From the NCBI GenBank assembly GCA_947561715.1, contig OX387204.1, forward strand, positions 19,163,001 to 19,227,000: a stretch of 64,000 bases of DNA, given 5' to 3'. Both the position numbers and the translations under genes were made by a program. This DNA is from Ascidia mentula (lineage: Eukaryota; Chordata; Ascidiacea; Phlebobranchia; Ascidiidae). Below the pieces are notes generated by a model that saw only the letters and a list, made by a program, of their open reading frames with translations, had not been told where the DNA came from and searched no databases. Of the stretch, positions 47,475 through 59,235 are shown piece after piece. How positions within the stretch are numbered: the stretch's first letter is position 1; each line of letters starts with the position of its first letter.

Positions 47475-50400
47475 ATGCACGGTGACATAACTGACCGAAC
47501 AGGTATGTCAATATTTGCGACCTTTATGGATTTTTTTGTGGCGAATTTCTGCTTGGCAATATTAAAAGTTAAAATGGCGATGATGTGAAATAATGTTGCC
47601 TGATAACGAAGTGGAAGCTCTAGTCTAACTACACCAATGTTTAATTACAGTTTTCAATCAGTTGCATTGTTTACTAATTGATAAAAAAAGAGTCTTTCAA
47701 CTTGCAAATGACCAAAATTATAAGCCATTGGTAGTCCTACTTGTTGCCTGTTTTACACAAGTTATTTGATTCATTTAAACAAATTTGAAGTGTTGATATC
47801 TGCGGTGTTTTTCGCTCGAAGCGATTGAAACAGATTTCTTTCTTTACCTGCAGTGCCCAAAGAGGTCTTCGACTCGACTGAATACAGTGAATCAACATGC
47901 TCGGAGGTACAACTTTATAAAAATAACAATGCTTATAAGGCTTATTTCGAAATAAACAAACTCATATTATTGTGGATTGTTTGCGCAACAATGAAATGCT
48001 TTTTGGTCATAATTAAGCTACACAGTTGGAGCAGATGAAGTCAAGGCAGCAGCATGAGCTGTAATAGATTGCTTGCTTGTGCTCACGCCACTTGCTTTCA
48101 TTCTGTTTTGTCCTAGCTTTTGTATGATGTAATGTGTACTTTCCAAGGTTTGCTTGTTATCTTAAATAACCGAAGCACTGTAACTTTCTACAGAAGTCCT
48201 TATCTTGTAGTTATATCTGTTGACAGACACAACGCAACAAATCGTCCAACAACAACCATCCTGACCCAATATCGTCTGTACTCCCACTGTCAAGTACGTG
48301 AACATATTTGTGTATTGTTTCGTGGGTGTCTACAACACTTGGGCTAAGCCGAGCGATGTTAAGGGAGCAGAATGCCAACAGGATTGTCAGATGAAAAATA
48401 TAAAAAGCAGCCAAATAAGCTGCGAGTTGCGACTGGATTCCTACTTTCCTTTCCACACTTTGCTCATTTTTAACAGTTGTGCAGTTTTGTTCCTTTACTC
48501 CCGAGTGACTTTGTCAACACAAAGTCAAGTGTAATTGCAAAATAACAAAGTCTATTGTTATTCGTATCAATCAGATACTGTTTAAACTTTGATGTGTGAA
48601 CAACAGTTGTAGTGGTATAATGCAAAATGATCAGCCGATCAAAATTGGACAAATTGCGCCAATCCACAATTCGGCTTATTTTTCAAAAACGTCCAAACCC
48701 AAACATTTCCGGCAAAACGGATTCAAATTCGGCCAAATTTATGGAAATTGACCGGAAATCGTCCAAACTGTCAACCTTGTACCAACATAGGCCAACAGAA
48801 ACTAAATGTGTTGAATTATTATTGCAAGGTAAAATATTCGGAATGTTATTGCTCCAGATGTTTAACAAAACCAATTTACTGAGTACCAATGTTTTTTAAA
48901 CAATGGTGACATTGGAGTAATGATTCATTTGATAGCTGTGATTAGGTCACAAACATTACCTTTATTTAGCTGAAAAACGTTTGCATTATTACGAAACGTT
49001 TGTACATTATAACAAATGCAATGCATAAGCCTCAGATTGTAAAACTCTGTCGAAGAAGAAATTGGATTTTCAATTGGTTAACCTTTAATTGAAATCCAGT
49101 GTGTTTTCAGTCATTTGCACATTTTAAGAAAGAAGTTCAAAATACTAAACGTCCATCAGTTATGTTAACAACGCCCAACAAATACTTCAGTAGGACCGTA
49201 ATAACATATAATAAACAGTAATGACTTAATCAGTTCCTCTTTTTGCACATCCTTTACGATATTACGACATCCAATCACGTCCCTCTATCTTGTAGGTGTG
49301 TCGTGGGCGTGTAGCCTTTACAATGCGCTTTCAAGCACCAGCCGTCAAGAAGGCAATTTTAGGCGCGCTATTGTTTCAGTCCAGTTGCAGCAACAGGAAA
49401 ACTTTCCTATAATAACTGCGCAACGGTTGAAGATATATTTTATCACAGAGCAGCAACTCACATATATTTATACCTACTCATCACCAACATTACCAACACT
49501 ACTAGATATAATTACCAAACGTTACCGAATTAATTAAATTGTTAACCAGTTTTATTGGTAGAAACGTTTCTCTACCTAATAACAATGTCCGTCATTTGTG
49601 GCTCTACCTAGTTTAAAGGTAAACAGCTCGGGGGAGTCATTAAACATTTGTTACGCCACACAAAGCCATTGTGACGTAGCGCCAAATTTCACCACATCCG
49701 CTTCAGGGCGATTTATATTTTAAATTTTAAAACATGACCCTCAAAGTATTTCTAAGTTTTACCTCAAATTATTGCGTGACGTAATCCCTCCCACAATATG
49801 ACGTAATCATTGTAATATTTCCCAGATTCCGAAACAGTTCCGAAATGCTTTGGTGGATTGAACATGGAGCCTACGTCCGATGAGGGAACCGAGGAAAATG
49901 TGAGTGTGGTTTTGCAGCCAAGCTAGGTCAAAACCAGATACGGGAAATACCGCTCCCGGTGAGGTTTGAACTTACAACCCTGGGCATACCGGGCCCAGTG
50001 CTCTACCAATTAAGCTACTGGTACATATGCACACTCCTGCATGAAAGTTTACGTTCCAGTGGAGAAGACTCTTTCCATCCTTGCGATAGTTGTGCGTTAT
50101 CTGTGGAAAGTGTTAAGTTAACGAACGTCTGTATTATTTCAGGGAAAAGGATTTGGCGCTTGCACAGACGATTGTGACAGAACAGGTAAGTGTTTATTGC
50201 GTCACTGGAAAGCGCGGTTGATATCTGTGTGTTTTTTATTTACCCAGAGTTGGGAGGTGCGTTCCTCTCATCCAACTTGGAGAGTTTTCAGTTTCAGTCA
50301 GAGGTGAGTTGAATATTTTTGTGCCGACCTAAATTCTGGGTTCGGATCACTTGTCGGTGAATAAAATATATGAGTATGTGTTGAAACTTAATTTTAAGTG

Positions 50401-53400
50401 AGGAATACGTACAGTTTTAAATTTAGGATATACAAGTAATTACGGATTATTTTGTGAATCTTGTTGTCTCGTTTGGCAAAGGGCAGCCCCGGGTAATATT
50501 GATCTATTTTAAAAGTAAAAGTGTAAAAATATCACAAAACGTTTTTGTTTTAAACAGAGTGAGGATTTCGTCCCAGAAAGTTTCCAGTTCCCGTGCGAAA
50601 ATGAAGGTAAAAATAACCACAACATTCACTCGTTATTTTTCCTTTGACCAAATATTGCGCGTTACCAGCAGGAGTAAACTGAGTGCGCTGGCTATTTATA
50701 AACTGTGGGCTGAATTTAAACTCATGTTTCAAAATATGACTCACTTTCCGTTGTTTTGGAGGCGATATACCAAAGTCCAAACATCATGTGAATGATTTTG
50801 TTTTGTTGTTTTCCTTTCCTTCTATAAAGTAACCAAGAAATGGAAATAAAATGTTTTATGCAAAGTTATTAAAACTGCAAACTTGACACAGAAACAAGAT
50901 AAATTGTTGTCGAAGCTTCTTCTCCGTCTCGTCAGAATATTCTTTTATTTTCCGCTAAAAGTAAAAACCAAATAATTTTGCAGTGAAACCGAAGATCGTC
51001 GAAGAGCGACTTCCTTGTGTGAGCCGACTTGTTTGTTCGAAATTACATTCTGCAATGTCGCGACCTCTCTTAAAACGCGAACAACTTTCTGACTAAACAA
51101 TTAATTTCAAAGACGACATTAAATTAAGACAAATTTAAATTTAAAAACTGAGCGCTTGTTTTTGATGCTTACCACAAGATAAACAGATCCTTAGAACTTG
51201 ACCGCTTCTATTGCAGGCAGAAATTTACGAAAGTTGTTCTACCACTGAACCAAAAGTCCACTGTTCTGTAAGTATTTGTGTGCTTATGTATCCGGTCGAA
51301 TACCTCCATATAAAAGGAGGCATTGATGTCACAGTGGAACCAAATACGCTTGAAGTGAGAATAATCTGTGGTAATAATTTGTTTTATTCGCAGGAAAGTT
51401 TTTCTCGAGATGCATTTCCATCCAGTGATATCACAAGTAAGTCTTGGTGATATTGTATATGTAAAGGTTTGAAATCCGACTTTTATGTTTGCAGAACCCA
51501 AAGAAGCAGAAACACCACACCTGGAAACACGAGGTCTTTCTGAAAGGGTAATTACCCTGGCGCGTTTAAACGTTTACTAAAACCACGCAAAACCTTAAGA
51601 AGGCTGTTTTCAAATAAATAGCGTCGAGGTCATCCTGCCGAAGGTCATCCTGCACCTCCCCCAACCGCAAGCAACTTTGTTACTAACCTTCATTTCGGTG
51701 ACGTCACTAATATTCATCATCATTATACGTCAGCGACCGACTCACGTGATTTCGTCGGGAGAGGTCAGTTGACGATCACGTGGTTTGGACTGTGGTCAGT
51801 TGGGCGCAAAGTTGTGTGCGCATGATTCACGTATTTTCACTTAATATATTGTAACAATACTGTCTTAACATAATACGAAGTAAGTTTATTTCTATGGAAT
51901 GCATTGCGGCATTGAATACGAAATACTTCACAATGGTTATTGCATGTTGCTATTTTCTGCCATGCGGCCTTAAAAAGAAAACAAATTAGGTTTCGAATAT
52001 TTCATGCAGGAATCAGTTTGCGAGTAAAACTTGCATTGATGGCGGTTACGTCACAACTCTATTCGTTGTCGCTCACAAACCTCAACACTTGCATCTGTTA
52101 CACTGTGCTAAGCGCTAAGGGCACAAAATCGCCCACGGTTTAACAAATTCATGCAAATTGCAGTTGAGGATCTGATTCAACATTTGAGAGAATCAGCCGA
52201 AGAAATTTGCTTGGAAATCGATCCCTCCACCGACGACGTAAAAGTGTCGAGAACCGCCAAACTCAAGGTCTCCTCATACAACGGAGAAACCCCTAAACAA
52301 TTAAACGAGTTGGGACACTTTTGTCACCGGGAAGAGTTGGATGCGGTTTACAGCTCCACCAGAAGTGATGTCACTCTGGAGGAAATCTTCAACTTTGCTG
52401 AGGTGTCATCCACCCATGGGAGGAGGAGTTTGAAGCAGAGGAAGAGGACTTCGAACAGGATTCTGGTGGTCGGGCAGGCAGGGATTGGGAAAACAGTTCT
52501 CACTAAGATGTTGACCTTGAAAGTGTTGACTGAAGGACTTCTTTCCGGATGTCAATTCGTGTTCTACATCCGATTCCGGGATGTGGAATTTGATGAGGAT
52601 CGCACGTTGCTGGAGATACTTCTCTCCTCCTGTGGATGCGATTGGAGGCACTCTGATGAGGACGACGCGATGCTCTGGGAGCGGATCAAGAAAAATCCCC
52701 ACGTCCTAATCGTTCTTGATGGTCTGGACGAGGCGAGAGGCAAAGAGATGCTCCACCAGCCGTCCAGATGCAACCCAATGATGAGGAACAAAGTATCCAC
52801 GCAACTGAAGAGTCTCATCGGAGGGGATTCCCTCCCGGATGCCAAGGTGGTGGTGACATCACGCCCACGTGACGGTAACGGTCTCCATAGCGACCACAAA
52901 CCCGGCACGGTGCTACAGGTCGTGGGATTCGATGAAAAGGCGAGGAAGGAAGTTGGAAGGGACATCTGCGGTGAGAGGTGGCCGGAGGTTGAATCCTTCC
53001 TCCACGATCAACCTCACGTGATGGCGATCTGCTACGTTCCTGTATTTTGTGTCCTTGTGATGAAGGTCCTCCGGATGAACCTGACCGGCGGAAGAGGAAC
53101 CACGCTTAATTCTCTCTCCAAGATCCTCATCACCTCCCTTGGGAATTTCTCATACTCTGAGAGCATGAGGGAAAGTCCTGAAGATCTGAGGAAGCTCACC
53201 ATCCTTGCCTTTAAAGGTTTCAAGAGGAGGAATTACATGTTCGATGAAGGTGACCTTGAAAGAGCTGGGATCAGAGGAGGAAGATGTCAGTCTTTTCTCT
53301 CAACTTGGGGCTCTTCTAACAGAGTTCGCATCCTCCGGGTTGGGAGGAAAAGCTTCTTCAGTCATCTCGTTTGGCAGGAACTCTTCACAGCAATCTACCT

Positions 53401-56221
53401 CCTCTTCTTCGCTACCCAGAAGGAGTTTGAGGATCACTTGGATCGACTTCACAAGAGGAGATGGGAGGTGGTGGCGAGATGTCTTTTCGGGATCTGCAAC
53501 AAAGAAGTCCTCCCTGTTCTCTGTGAGACTTTGGGAGTCGAGAGGACTCCTATGGTCTCTAGGAGGAGGAAGTTGCTTCAGCGAGCGCTGAGGAAGCTCT
53601 CAAATCTCTGTCGAGAAATGTTGTGAATAATCAAAATAAGGTACAACACCCATACAGTGTGACGTGAGTCCAAATAATAAACAACAACCAATATTGAATT
53701 CCTGTTTCTCCAGGATTAATAATATGTTAAATTGAATTCCACAGTTCACAACATTCACTGTAGCTTCTCAAACGTTTATATGATGTCACATATTTATGTC
53801 AAAGCTTTACCAGCGGTTTCGTTGCATATGTAAGTGTATTCCATTCCCATAGATCGACCGCCTATTGCGTGTTTGTCATTGGTTCTTCGAACTCGGGGAA
53901 AGGAACAAAACCGCCGTCTTCTTTCCGCGTACAATTATTCTCCGTGGAACAATTTATCCATCTGACGTCACCAGCTTGGTTTTCTGCTTGGGGGAATGCC
54001 CGTATGACGTGGAGATAAACATTCGCTACCCAACCCAGTTTGTTGGAAATTCGATGTTGATGTTATTCAGGGATCTGTCTCGGTTGCATGTCACGGTAAT
54101 AACTTGCCCTCTTTTTTGCCAAAACAGAATATAGTTTTCTGTAAGCCCAGTACAGATGGCCACTGTTTCAAACTGTAAGGTCTCATTAGTATCCAGTACA
54201 GGTTGGTGTTACTCTTGCAGACGGCCTTGCCGACCAAACGGCCATGCAAAGTTTGTAGCATCGAAACCGCCCGCTTTCGTACATGGCCACGTGTACAGGG
54301 ACATTTTGTCCGCTGGTTAAATTTCTGCAATAAAATTGGAAACCTTTTCCTCTGCCACAAATTATGATGGATTCTTTATGTAATCGCTCAATGATCTCGT
54401 CCCAAACTTCCTTCAGAAAACCCATGTCGTTTTGTTAAAAGCTCTTTATCTTTTAGTTGCGCCACATCACTCTCAGCAGAAACAAAATAAGCGACGATGC
54501 GTCACTTGCGATTGCGCAATGTCTCAAGTCGCCCGAAACTTTGTTCGTTGACAGATGTGAGTTGAGCGAATGTGGAATTGTCAACATCATGCGAGCAATC
54601 AAACAACTTCATCAACCCGTAAGTTAATATAACAGTTTCCCATTGGCATTTTGTGTTTTCTGCGGCAACTTGACTGTTACATAGAAGCTGTGATTTGTTG
54701 CATAACAAACCCTATTAGAAGGTAATCCATTGTGTTAGTCACGTGCGCACAAAAAAAATGATTTCTGATGTTTAAGTCGTAGATATTAAGCCGGTGGAAT
54801 TCAACCGGGTTCGTAGAACGTTGTCAAGGGTCCAAGCCATCTAAATACTTCCGCCATATGATTGTTCACGCATTTTACCATACAGCCTAAGCCTAAACAA
54901 AAACGCATTGTCGACCTTGGATTTTTTTTAAATCCCTTACGTGGTCCGTGACAAGTCATCAACACTGGGTGTCCAGTAAGAAAACAAAATATTGGGAACC
55001 TCTGTGTTGGTCTTTCACCTGTTCAGAGTGGATATAGGACTGATGTAGCATGAGGCTTGTTTATATTTTGTATGGCTTCGGAAAAGTGGAGTGAAGATTG
55101 TGCCTTCACAGCATGATATTGCTATGGAAAGCGTTCAGCATGATATGATTGTGTTGATTTTCACTTCCAGGTTGATGAAGTGAACCTGACTGAAAACCAC
55201 GTGACCGACGTCGCGGCAGAAGCCATCGGTGAAGCCATCATTAAAATCAACACCATCTTCATGTTGAAATGCAACATTACTCCAAACGGGTTTCGTTTCA
55301 TCTGTGACGGCATAAAGCAAAGAACAGAACCGGTTTGTTAAGTCACATTACACTTACTAAACAGTTCAAATTGCTGTAGTGTTGAATAGTATTTCCCAAT
55401 ATTGCCAAAAAATAACTTTATTTGACGGATATTTGTTACCCTTATTCACGTTTGTACCTTAACTATTTTATTTATTACCTATTTTTTTTTGCACCATCCT
55501 AGCCTTGCTTGGATATTTTAGGGTGGGAAATTTCCAACGAAAAGATAACTAAATCATGTTTTCATCAGCTGACCGAAATCAATTTGCGCGGGAACCACGT
55601 GACCGATGACGTAGCCGTGTACTTGGCCGAATGCATCCATCTCATATCTCGATTGTACATTCACCAATGCAAAGTCACTCCAGAGGGTGCTGGAATCATT
55701 TCGACTTCCATTTCACGTTTGCAAAATCATGTAGGTTTGGTCTCGTTGACATGGTAACGAGTTTGTTTGAGTTTTCCAATTTTTTTTACACAATCTAATT
55801 GACAAAGAGTAAATTATGCATCAGATCACTGACCTTTACCTTCATATGAATGACCTTGGCGATGCTGGGTTAGAGAAAATTGCTGGGTGCCTTCACAAAA
55901 TACGTGGCGAGCTCCGATTGGACAAATGCGGTTGCACGGAGAACGGCTATGAACTGATAATGGAGGCTCACCAAGACGCGCTTAATGTAAGACGAAAAAT
56001 CTATTTTTACTGGTGAAATTCTTCTGTTTTAGCATAATTAACAGAGCAGTTATTTTGTGAGAACATTTAGTGTCTGTTTTTGGCCTTGATCACTTTTTTT
56101 AGCGCAGGCCACAAGCGTTTTCTGACAGGACTTTTGTAACATTTAATACTTTGTGTAGAAACCTGATGTGTATCTCGGATATGTAGATGGAGGAAATGAA
56201 GAGGTGTCGCTTACAAAATGA
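47475..56221 (+). CDS. NLR protein: novel multi-exon N-terminus, NACHT ATPase, C-terminal leucine-rich repeats
   Basis: Twelve small phase-linked exons (47475-47502, 47854-47906, 48227-48293, 49826-49899, 50143-50185, 50248-50303, 50558-50606, 50984-51018, 51217-51267, 51394-51436, 51495-51547, 51622-51763) encode about 231 acidic Ser/Thr/Glu-rich residues with no death, CARD, TIR or pyrin domain that I recognise. The NACHT exon 52164-about 53626 follows, with P-loop VVGQAGIGKTVL, Walker B LIVLDGLDEA, VVVTSRPRD and a winged-helix/HD2-like tail. LRR exons are 53853-54095, then 54457-54618, 55171-55332, 55569-55730, 55825-55986 (each 162 bp) and a last exon 56159-56221. NLRs are cytosolic innate sensors that oligomerise through NACHT. 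Doubts: the NACHT frame meets TGA at 53624 and no donor there fits the LRR phase, so two proteins or isoforms remain possible. The first exon is the least certain. Confidence 0.75.
49951..50030 (-). repeat. tRNA-derived SINE fragment in an NLR intron
   Basis: On the minus strand: A-box TAGCTTAATTGGTAGAGC, stem TGGGC/GCCCA around a 7-nt loop, and B-box AGTTCAAACCTCACCGG. The anticodon loop lacks the invariant U33 and the acceptor stem is poor, so this is a SINE or pseudo-tRNA and not a working tRNA. It is related to the copy at 39365-39451. It lies between the NLR exons at 49826 and 50143. Confidence 0.55.
51622..51763 (+). other. NLR exon with RHIM-like / amyloid-type motif
   Basis: This 142-bp exon sits directly before the NACHT exon. 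It encodes a Pro/His-rich stretch (HPAEGHPAPPP) and then LHFGDVTNIHH. The spacing hydrophobic-x-hydrophobic-Gly-four-hydrophobic matches the RHIM core of RIPK1, RIPK3 and TRIF ([IV]QxG...). The usual Gln is His here. The likeness is by eye only. Confidence 0.35.
54161..54190 (+). repeat. Hairpin repeat module, second close copy
   Basis: CACTGTTTCAAACTGTAAGGT followed by CTCATTAGT, aligned base by base with the copy at 45824. It lies in the NLR intron between the first two LRR-region exons. Confidence 0.45.
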
Positions 56222-57145
56222 TAAAAAGTTTTTACCTGGGTCCGTTGCACAATGGTTTGCGCTGAGTCGTTGCTGCAATAAATTTTTTAGTCATTTCTAC
56301 TCAGAGAGTAACTGTGTTGATGTCATCAGTTTGGAAGTGCAGTGATTGGTTGGTTTTGGTGACATCCAATAGTGAAAATGCAGTGAGTTTCCGTTGCAAA
56401 TTGACTAACCTGTTTAGCTACAGTGGAAGCTAACGTCGACCTCAATAATTGGTTTAAAATCTAAACAAGGATGAACTGAAATCTAGCGAGTTGTAGTCAG
56501 CGAGTATTACTCACAGAATAATTAATCCGAATACGAATACAGTTTCTTGAATCTGGGTTTATATGCGACGCGGCACAGTCAGAAAAGGGAATTATTATAT
56601 TCAATCGAATATATAAATTGCTAGGTTACTTTTACACGATTATTGTTGATGATGTTTATCCGCTGCAGGAGGTTGCATACACAAACAATCGTGTATCGTA
56701 TACTTGTTCTTGGGTATTTCAACTTGCTAATTATAAAATCAGGTAAATTGATGAAATGAAAGAGATTATATCCATTGTTATCTGCATCAAAACAAGTATT
56801 GACGCACACAATCACCCACGTACAAAAAGATATGACGTAAAAATTAAACGCGACATAAGACGCGACATGCGACCCACGAGTGAAGAGAGCTGTGCTGTGA
56901 TTGGTCAAATTCCTAAACGAGGATTCGTGCTGAGAGAAAAACTTGCGAAAGCGATTAGGTGCAAATTAATATTTGTTTATAATTTTCAATGTATTTGTTC
57001 TATGTTTTGTGAGTTATTACCAGCTTTTTTTTTTGCAAATAAAACGAATGCCTAGACTTATGTCGCAAATTTTATTTGATAGAATTGTTGATATAATGGT
57101 ATTTTTAGTGACCTTGTTGCTTCTTTTTGTATTTTGTAGATCAAA
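56222..57145. promoter_or_regulatory. NLR - PIF1 intergenic region with PIF1 promoter and leader intron
   Basis: About 920 bp. GATTGGTC at 56899-56906 is an inverted CCAAT box. A donor-like GATTAG|GTGCAAAT follows at about 56957 and an acceptor TATTTTGTAG at 57139, six bases before the PIF1 ATG. This indicates a 5' leader intron or, as in tunicates, a spliced-leader acceptor. No gene is called upstream of this. Confidence 0.4.
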
Positions 57146-58981
57146 ATGGATTGCGTTTTGAATAGCTGCTGTGCAAGTGTTGAAAGTATAAACAAGCAAC
57201 AGGAAACTTTGAAGAAGGAGATATCTCGCAAGGCAAAACTCTCTTTAAATCGCAATGAGTTCAATGAAATTGTTTTGTGTGTCGATGGAATCACGAGATT
57301 ACCAAATAAATTTGTTTTGAATAACGTAAAAATTCATTGCAAGTTTTTGAAAGAGGGCAAAAGCACACTGCAACTTAACGATCAGAATGTTCGAATTATG
57401 TTGTCAAATTGTCCTCCTGAAAGTTTGAAGAAGTTTTTAAAAGTCTTGTCTGTAAAACTGACTCATTTTAAATCAGGCAGCGCAATATCAGATCGCAAAA
57501 AGTTGATGCTGTGTTTGCCCAAACATCTGGCATATATCAGCCCATTGAATGAAAAAGACATTGCCGCTGTCAACAAAAAACGTGAAGAATTTGACAAAAA
57601 AATTGAAACTTCAAGAAAAAGAAAGCAACCTTTATCTGATGCAACAAATGTGCAACCAAACATTGACAAAGAGCCACCAATTAAACGGAGAACGCTCTCA
57701 TTAAATAAAAACAAACTTGACAATGAACAGAAACATGTGGTTGATATAATTAAGCAAAGAAAAAGTATATTTTTCACTGGAAGCGCTGGAACAGGGAAAT
57801 CATTCCTCCTGCGACAAATTGTTGGAATGTTGCCACCAGGGCAGACGGTTGTCACAGCAAGTACAGGTGTAGCAGCTTGCCACATAGGTGGGATGACCTT
57901 GCATTCCTTTGCCGGCATTGGACAAGGAACCGAAAACCTGGCTTCCTCCGTCAAATTGGCTTTGGGTAGAAAAAATGTTGTTAAACAATGGAAAGCTTGT
58001 CAGTATTTGATTGTTGATGAGATTTCTATGATTGACGGTGATTACTTTGACAAGGTTGAAGCTGTTGCCCGAGCTTGTCGGAAAAACAGTGACCCATTTG
58101 GTGGAATTCAACTGATTTTATGTGGTGATTTCTTTCAGCTTCCCCCTGTTTCTAAAGGCACGGACAAAAAGAAGTTGTGTTTTCAAAGTGTCAGTTGGTC
58201 AAGATGTATCGAGTATTCATGGGAGTTGAAACAAGTTTACCGGCAGTCGGACAAAGATTTCATTAAAATTTTGCAGGAAATAAGGATTGGAAAATGTGAT
58301 TCAAATGCATTAGGCGTCCTTAAAGGAACAAAGCATCACAGACTCGAACAAAATGGCATTGTTGCTACCAATCTGTGTACGCATAGAGAGAATGTGGACC
58401 AGACCAACCAAGAGGAATTGGAGAAATTAAATGGAAAGTCAGTTTTTTTTGAAGCTCAAGATAGCTGTGAAGCGTACTCATCTGTCTTGGATAAAATTCT
58501 GCCAGACACAAAATCAATTGAACTTAAAATCGGAACACAAGTAATGCTTACCAAAAATCTTGATGTGAGCAAAGGTTTAGTAAACGGTGCTAGGGGAGTG
58601 GTTGTTACCTTCAAAAATTCATTGCCTTTTGTGAAGTTTATGTGCGGAACTTCCGTTATCATTGCACATGAGCGTTTTGTTGCCAAAATTAGTTGCGACA
58701 TCACTGCAGTACGCAAGCAATTGCCTCTCAAGTTAGCATGGGCCATATCCATTCATAAAAGTCAAGGCATGTCATTGGATTGTGTAGAAATGTCATTGTC
58801 TAAAGTTTTTGAGAATGGTCAAGCTTATGTTGCACTGTCCAGGGCAAGAACACTAAAAGGTTTGAGAGTGCTCGACTTTGAACGTGTTTGTGTAAGATCC
58901 AATGTCGATGTTTTACGATTCTACAGAAAATTGAGAGAAAATCAAGCTTGCCAAATTTACCACAAGCTGGGCTCTGCATAG
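57146..58981 (+). CDS. PIF1: PIF1 5'-to-3' DNA helicase
   Basis: An intronless 611-residue coding frame (human 641). The N-terminal PIF1-specific region (about 30-150, SLNRNEFNEIVLCVDG, LSNCPPESLKKFLKVLSVKL, YISPLNE) precedes a superfamily 1B helicase core. Motif I is FFTGSAGTGKSFLLRQI, Ia TASTGVAACHIGGMTLHSFAGIG, II IVDEISMID, III GGIQLILCGDFFQLPPV and IV WELKQVYRQ. The PIF1 signature and later motifs follow: GTQVMLTKNLDVSKGLVNGA, WAISIHKSQGMSLDCVEMSL and AYVALSRARTLKGLRVLDF. PIF1 unwinds G-quadruplexes and R-loops, acts at telomeres and stalled forks, and supports mitochondrial DNA. The match to animal PIF1 across both halves argues against a Helitron-derived helicase. No intron is present in the coding region. 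Confidence 0.97.
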   Translation: MDCVLNSCCASVESINKQQETLKKEISRKAKLSLNRNEFNEIVLCVDGITRLPNKFVLNNVKIHCKFLKEGKSTLQLNDQNVRIMLSNCPPESLKKFLKVLSVKLTHFKSGSAISDRKKLMLCLPKHLAYISPLNEKDIAAVNKKREEFDKKIETSRKRKQPLSDATNVQPNIDKEPPIKRRTLSLNKNKLDNEQKHVVDIIKQRKSIFFTGSAGTGKSFLLRQIVGMLPPGQTVVTASTGVAACHIGGMTLHSFAGIGQGTENLASSVKLALGRKNVVKQWKACQYLIVDEISMIDGDYFDKVEAVARACRKNSDPFGGIQLILCGDFFQLPPVSKGTDKKKLCFQSVSWSRCIEYSWELKQVYRQSDKDFIKILQEIRIGKCDSNALGVLKGTKHHRLEQNGIVATNLCTHRENVDQTNQEELEKLNGKSVFFEAQDSCEAYSSVLDKILPDTKSIELKIGTQVMLTKNLDVSKGLVNGARGVVVTFKNSLPFVKFMCGTSVIIAHERFVAKISCDITAVRKQLPLKLAWAISIHKSQGMSLDCVEMSLSKVFENGQAYVALSRARTLKGLRVLDFERVCVRSNVDVLRFYRKLRENQACQIYHKLGSA

Positions 58982-59235
58982 ATGCATGTCTTCTAACCTA
59001 TATTATGTTTTATGCAATGTCCGATTGCATGTGTTGTTTGTTTGTGTAACTATACTGTACACCCCCTGTGATCATTGCCACCTATGTGTCTGTGTTTATA
59101 CTGTCAACAGAAAGTAATCATTGGTGAACCTGTTTTATCGTCCAGTGTTTAAAAATAAATTTATTTTTATTTTAGGATTAGTAGAAGCAAAATTATACTG
59201 CAAATTGTAATTTTTATTGGAGAAACTTTGAGGAT
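58982..59235. other. PIF1 - RBM25 spacer
   Basis: A 254-bp gap between same-strand genes. AATAAA near 59154 may serve the PIF1 3' end. The RBM25 leader must begin here. No other element is visible. Confidence 0.4.

Noticed and set aside
48627-48899. Frame and repeated AAATTGG/GGCCAAA strings in an NLR intron as a gene or tandem repeat
   Set aside because: Unit length and spacing are irregular, and the frame has no domain. It lies inside an intron of a phase-consistent gene.
52151-52163. ATG at 52151 as the start of the NACHT protein
   Set aside because: It lies just before a good acceptor (TTGCAG at 52158-52163) that joins in phase with eleven upstream introns. It may still serve a short isoform, but it is not needed.
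57146-58981. Helitron-type transposon helicase
   Set aside because: The N-terminal region and full helicase core match cellular animal PIF1 over the whole length, with no Rep domain or Helitron ends nearby.
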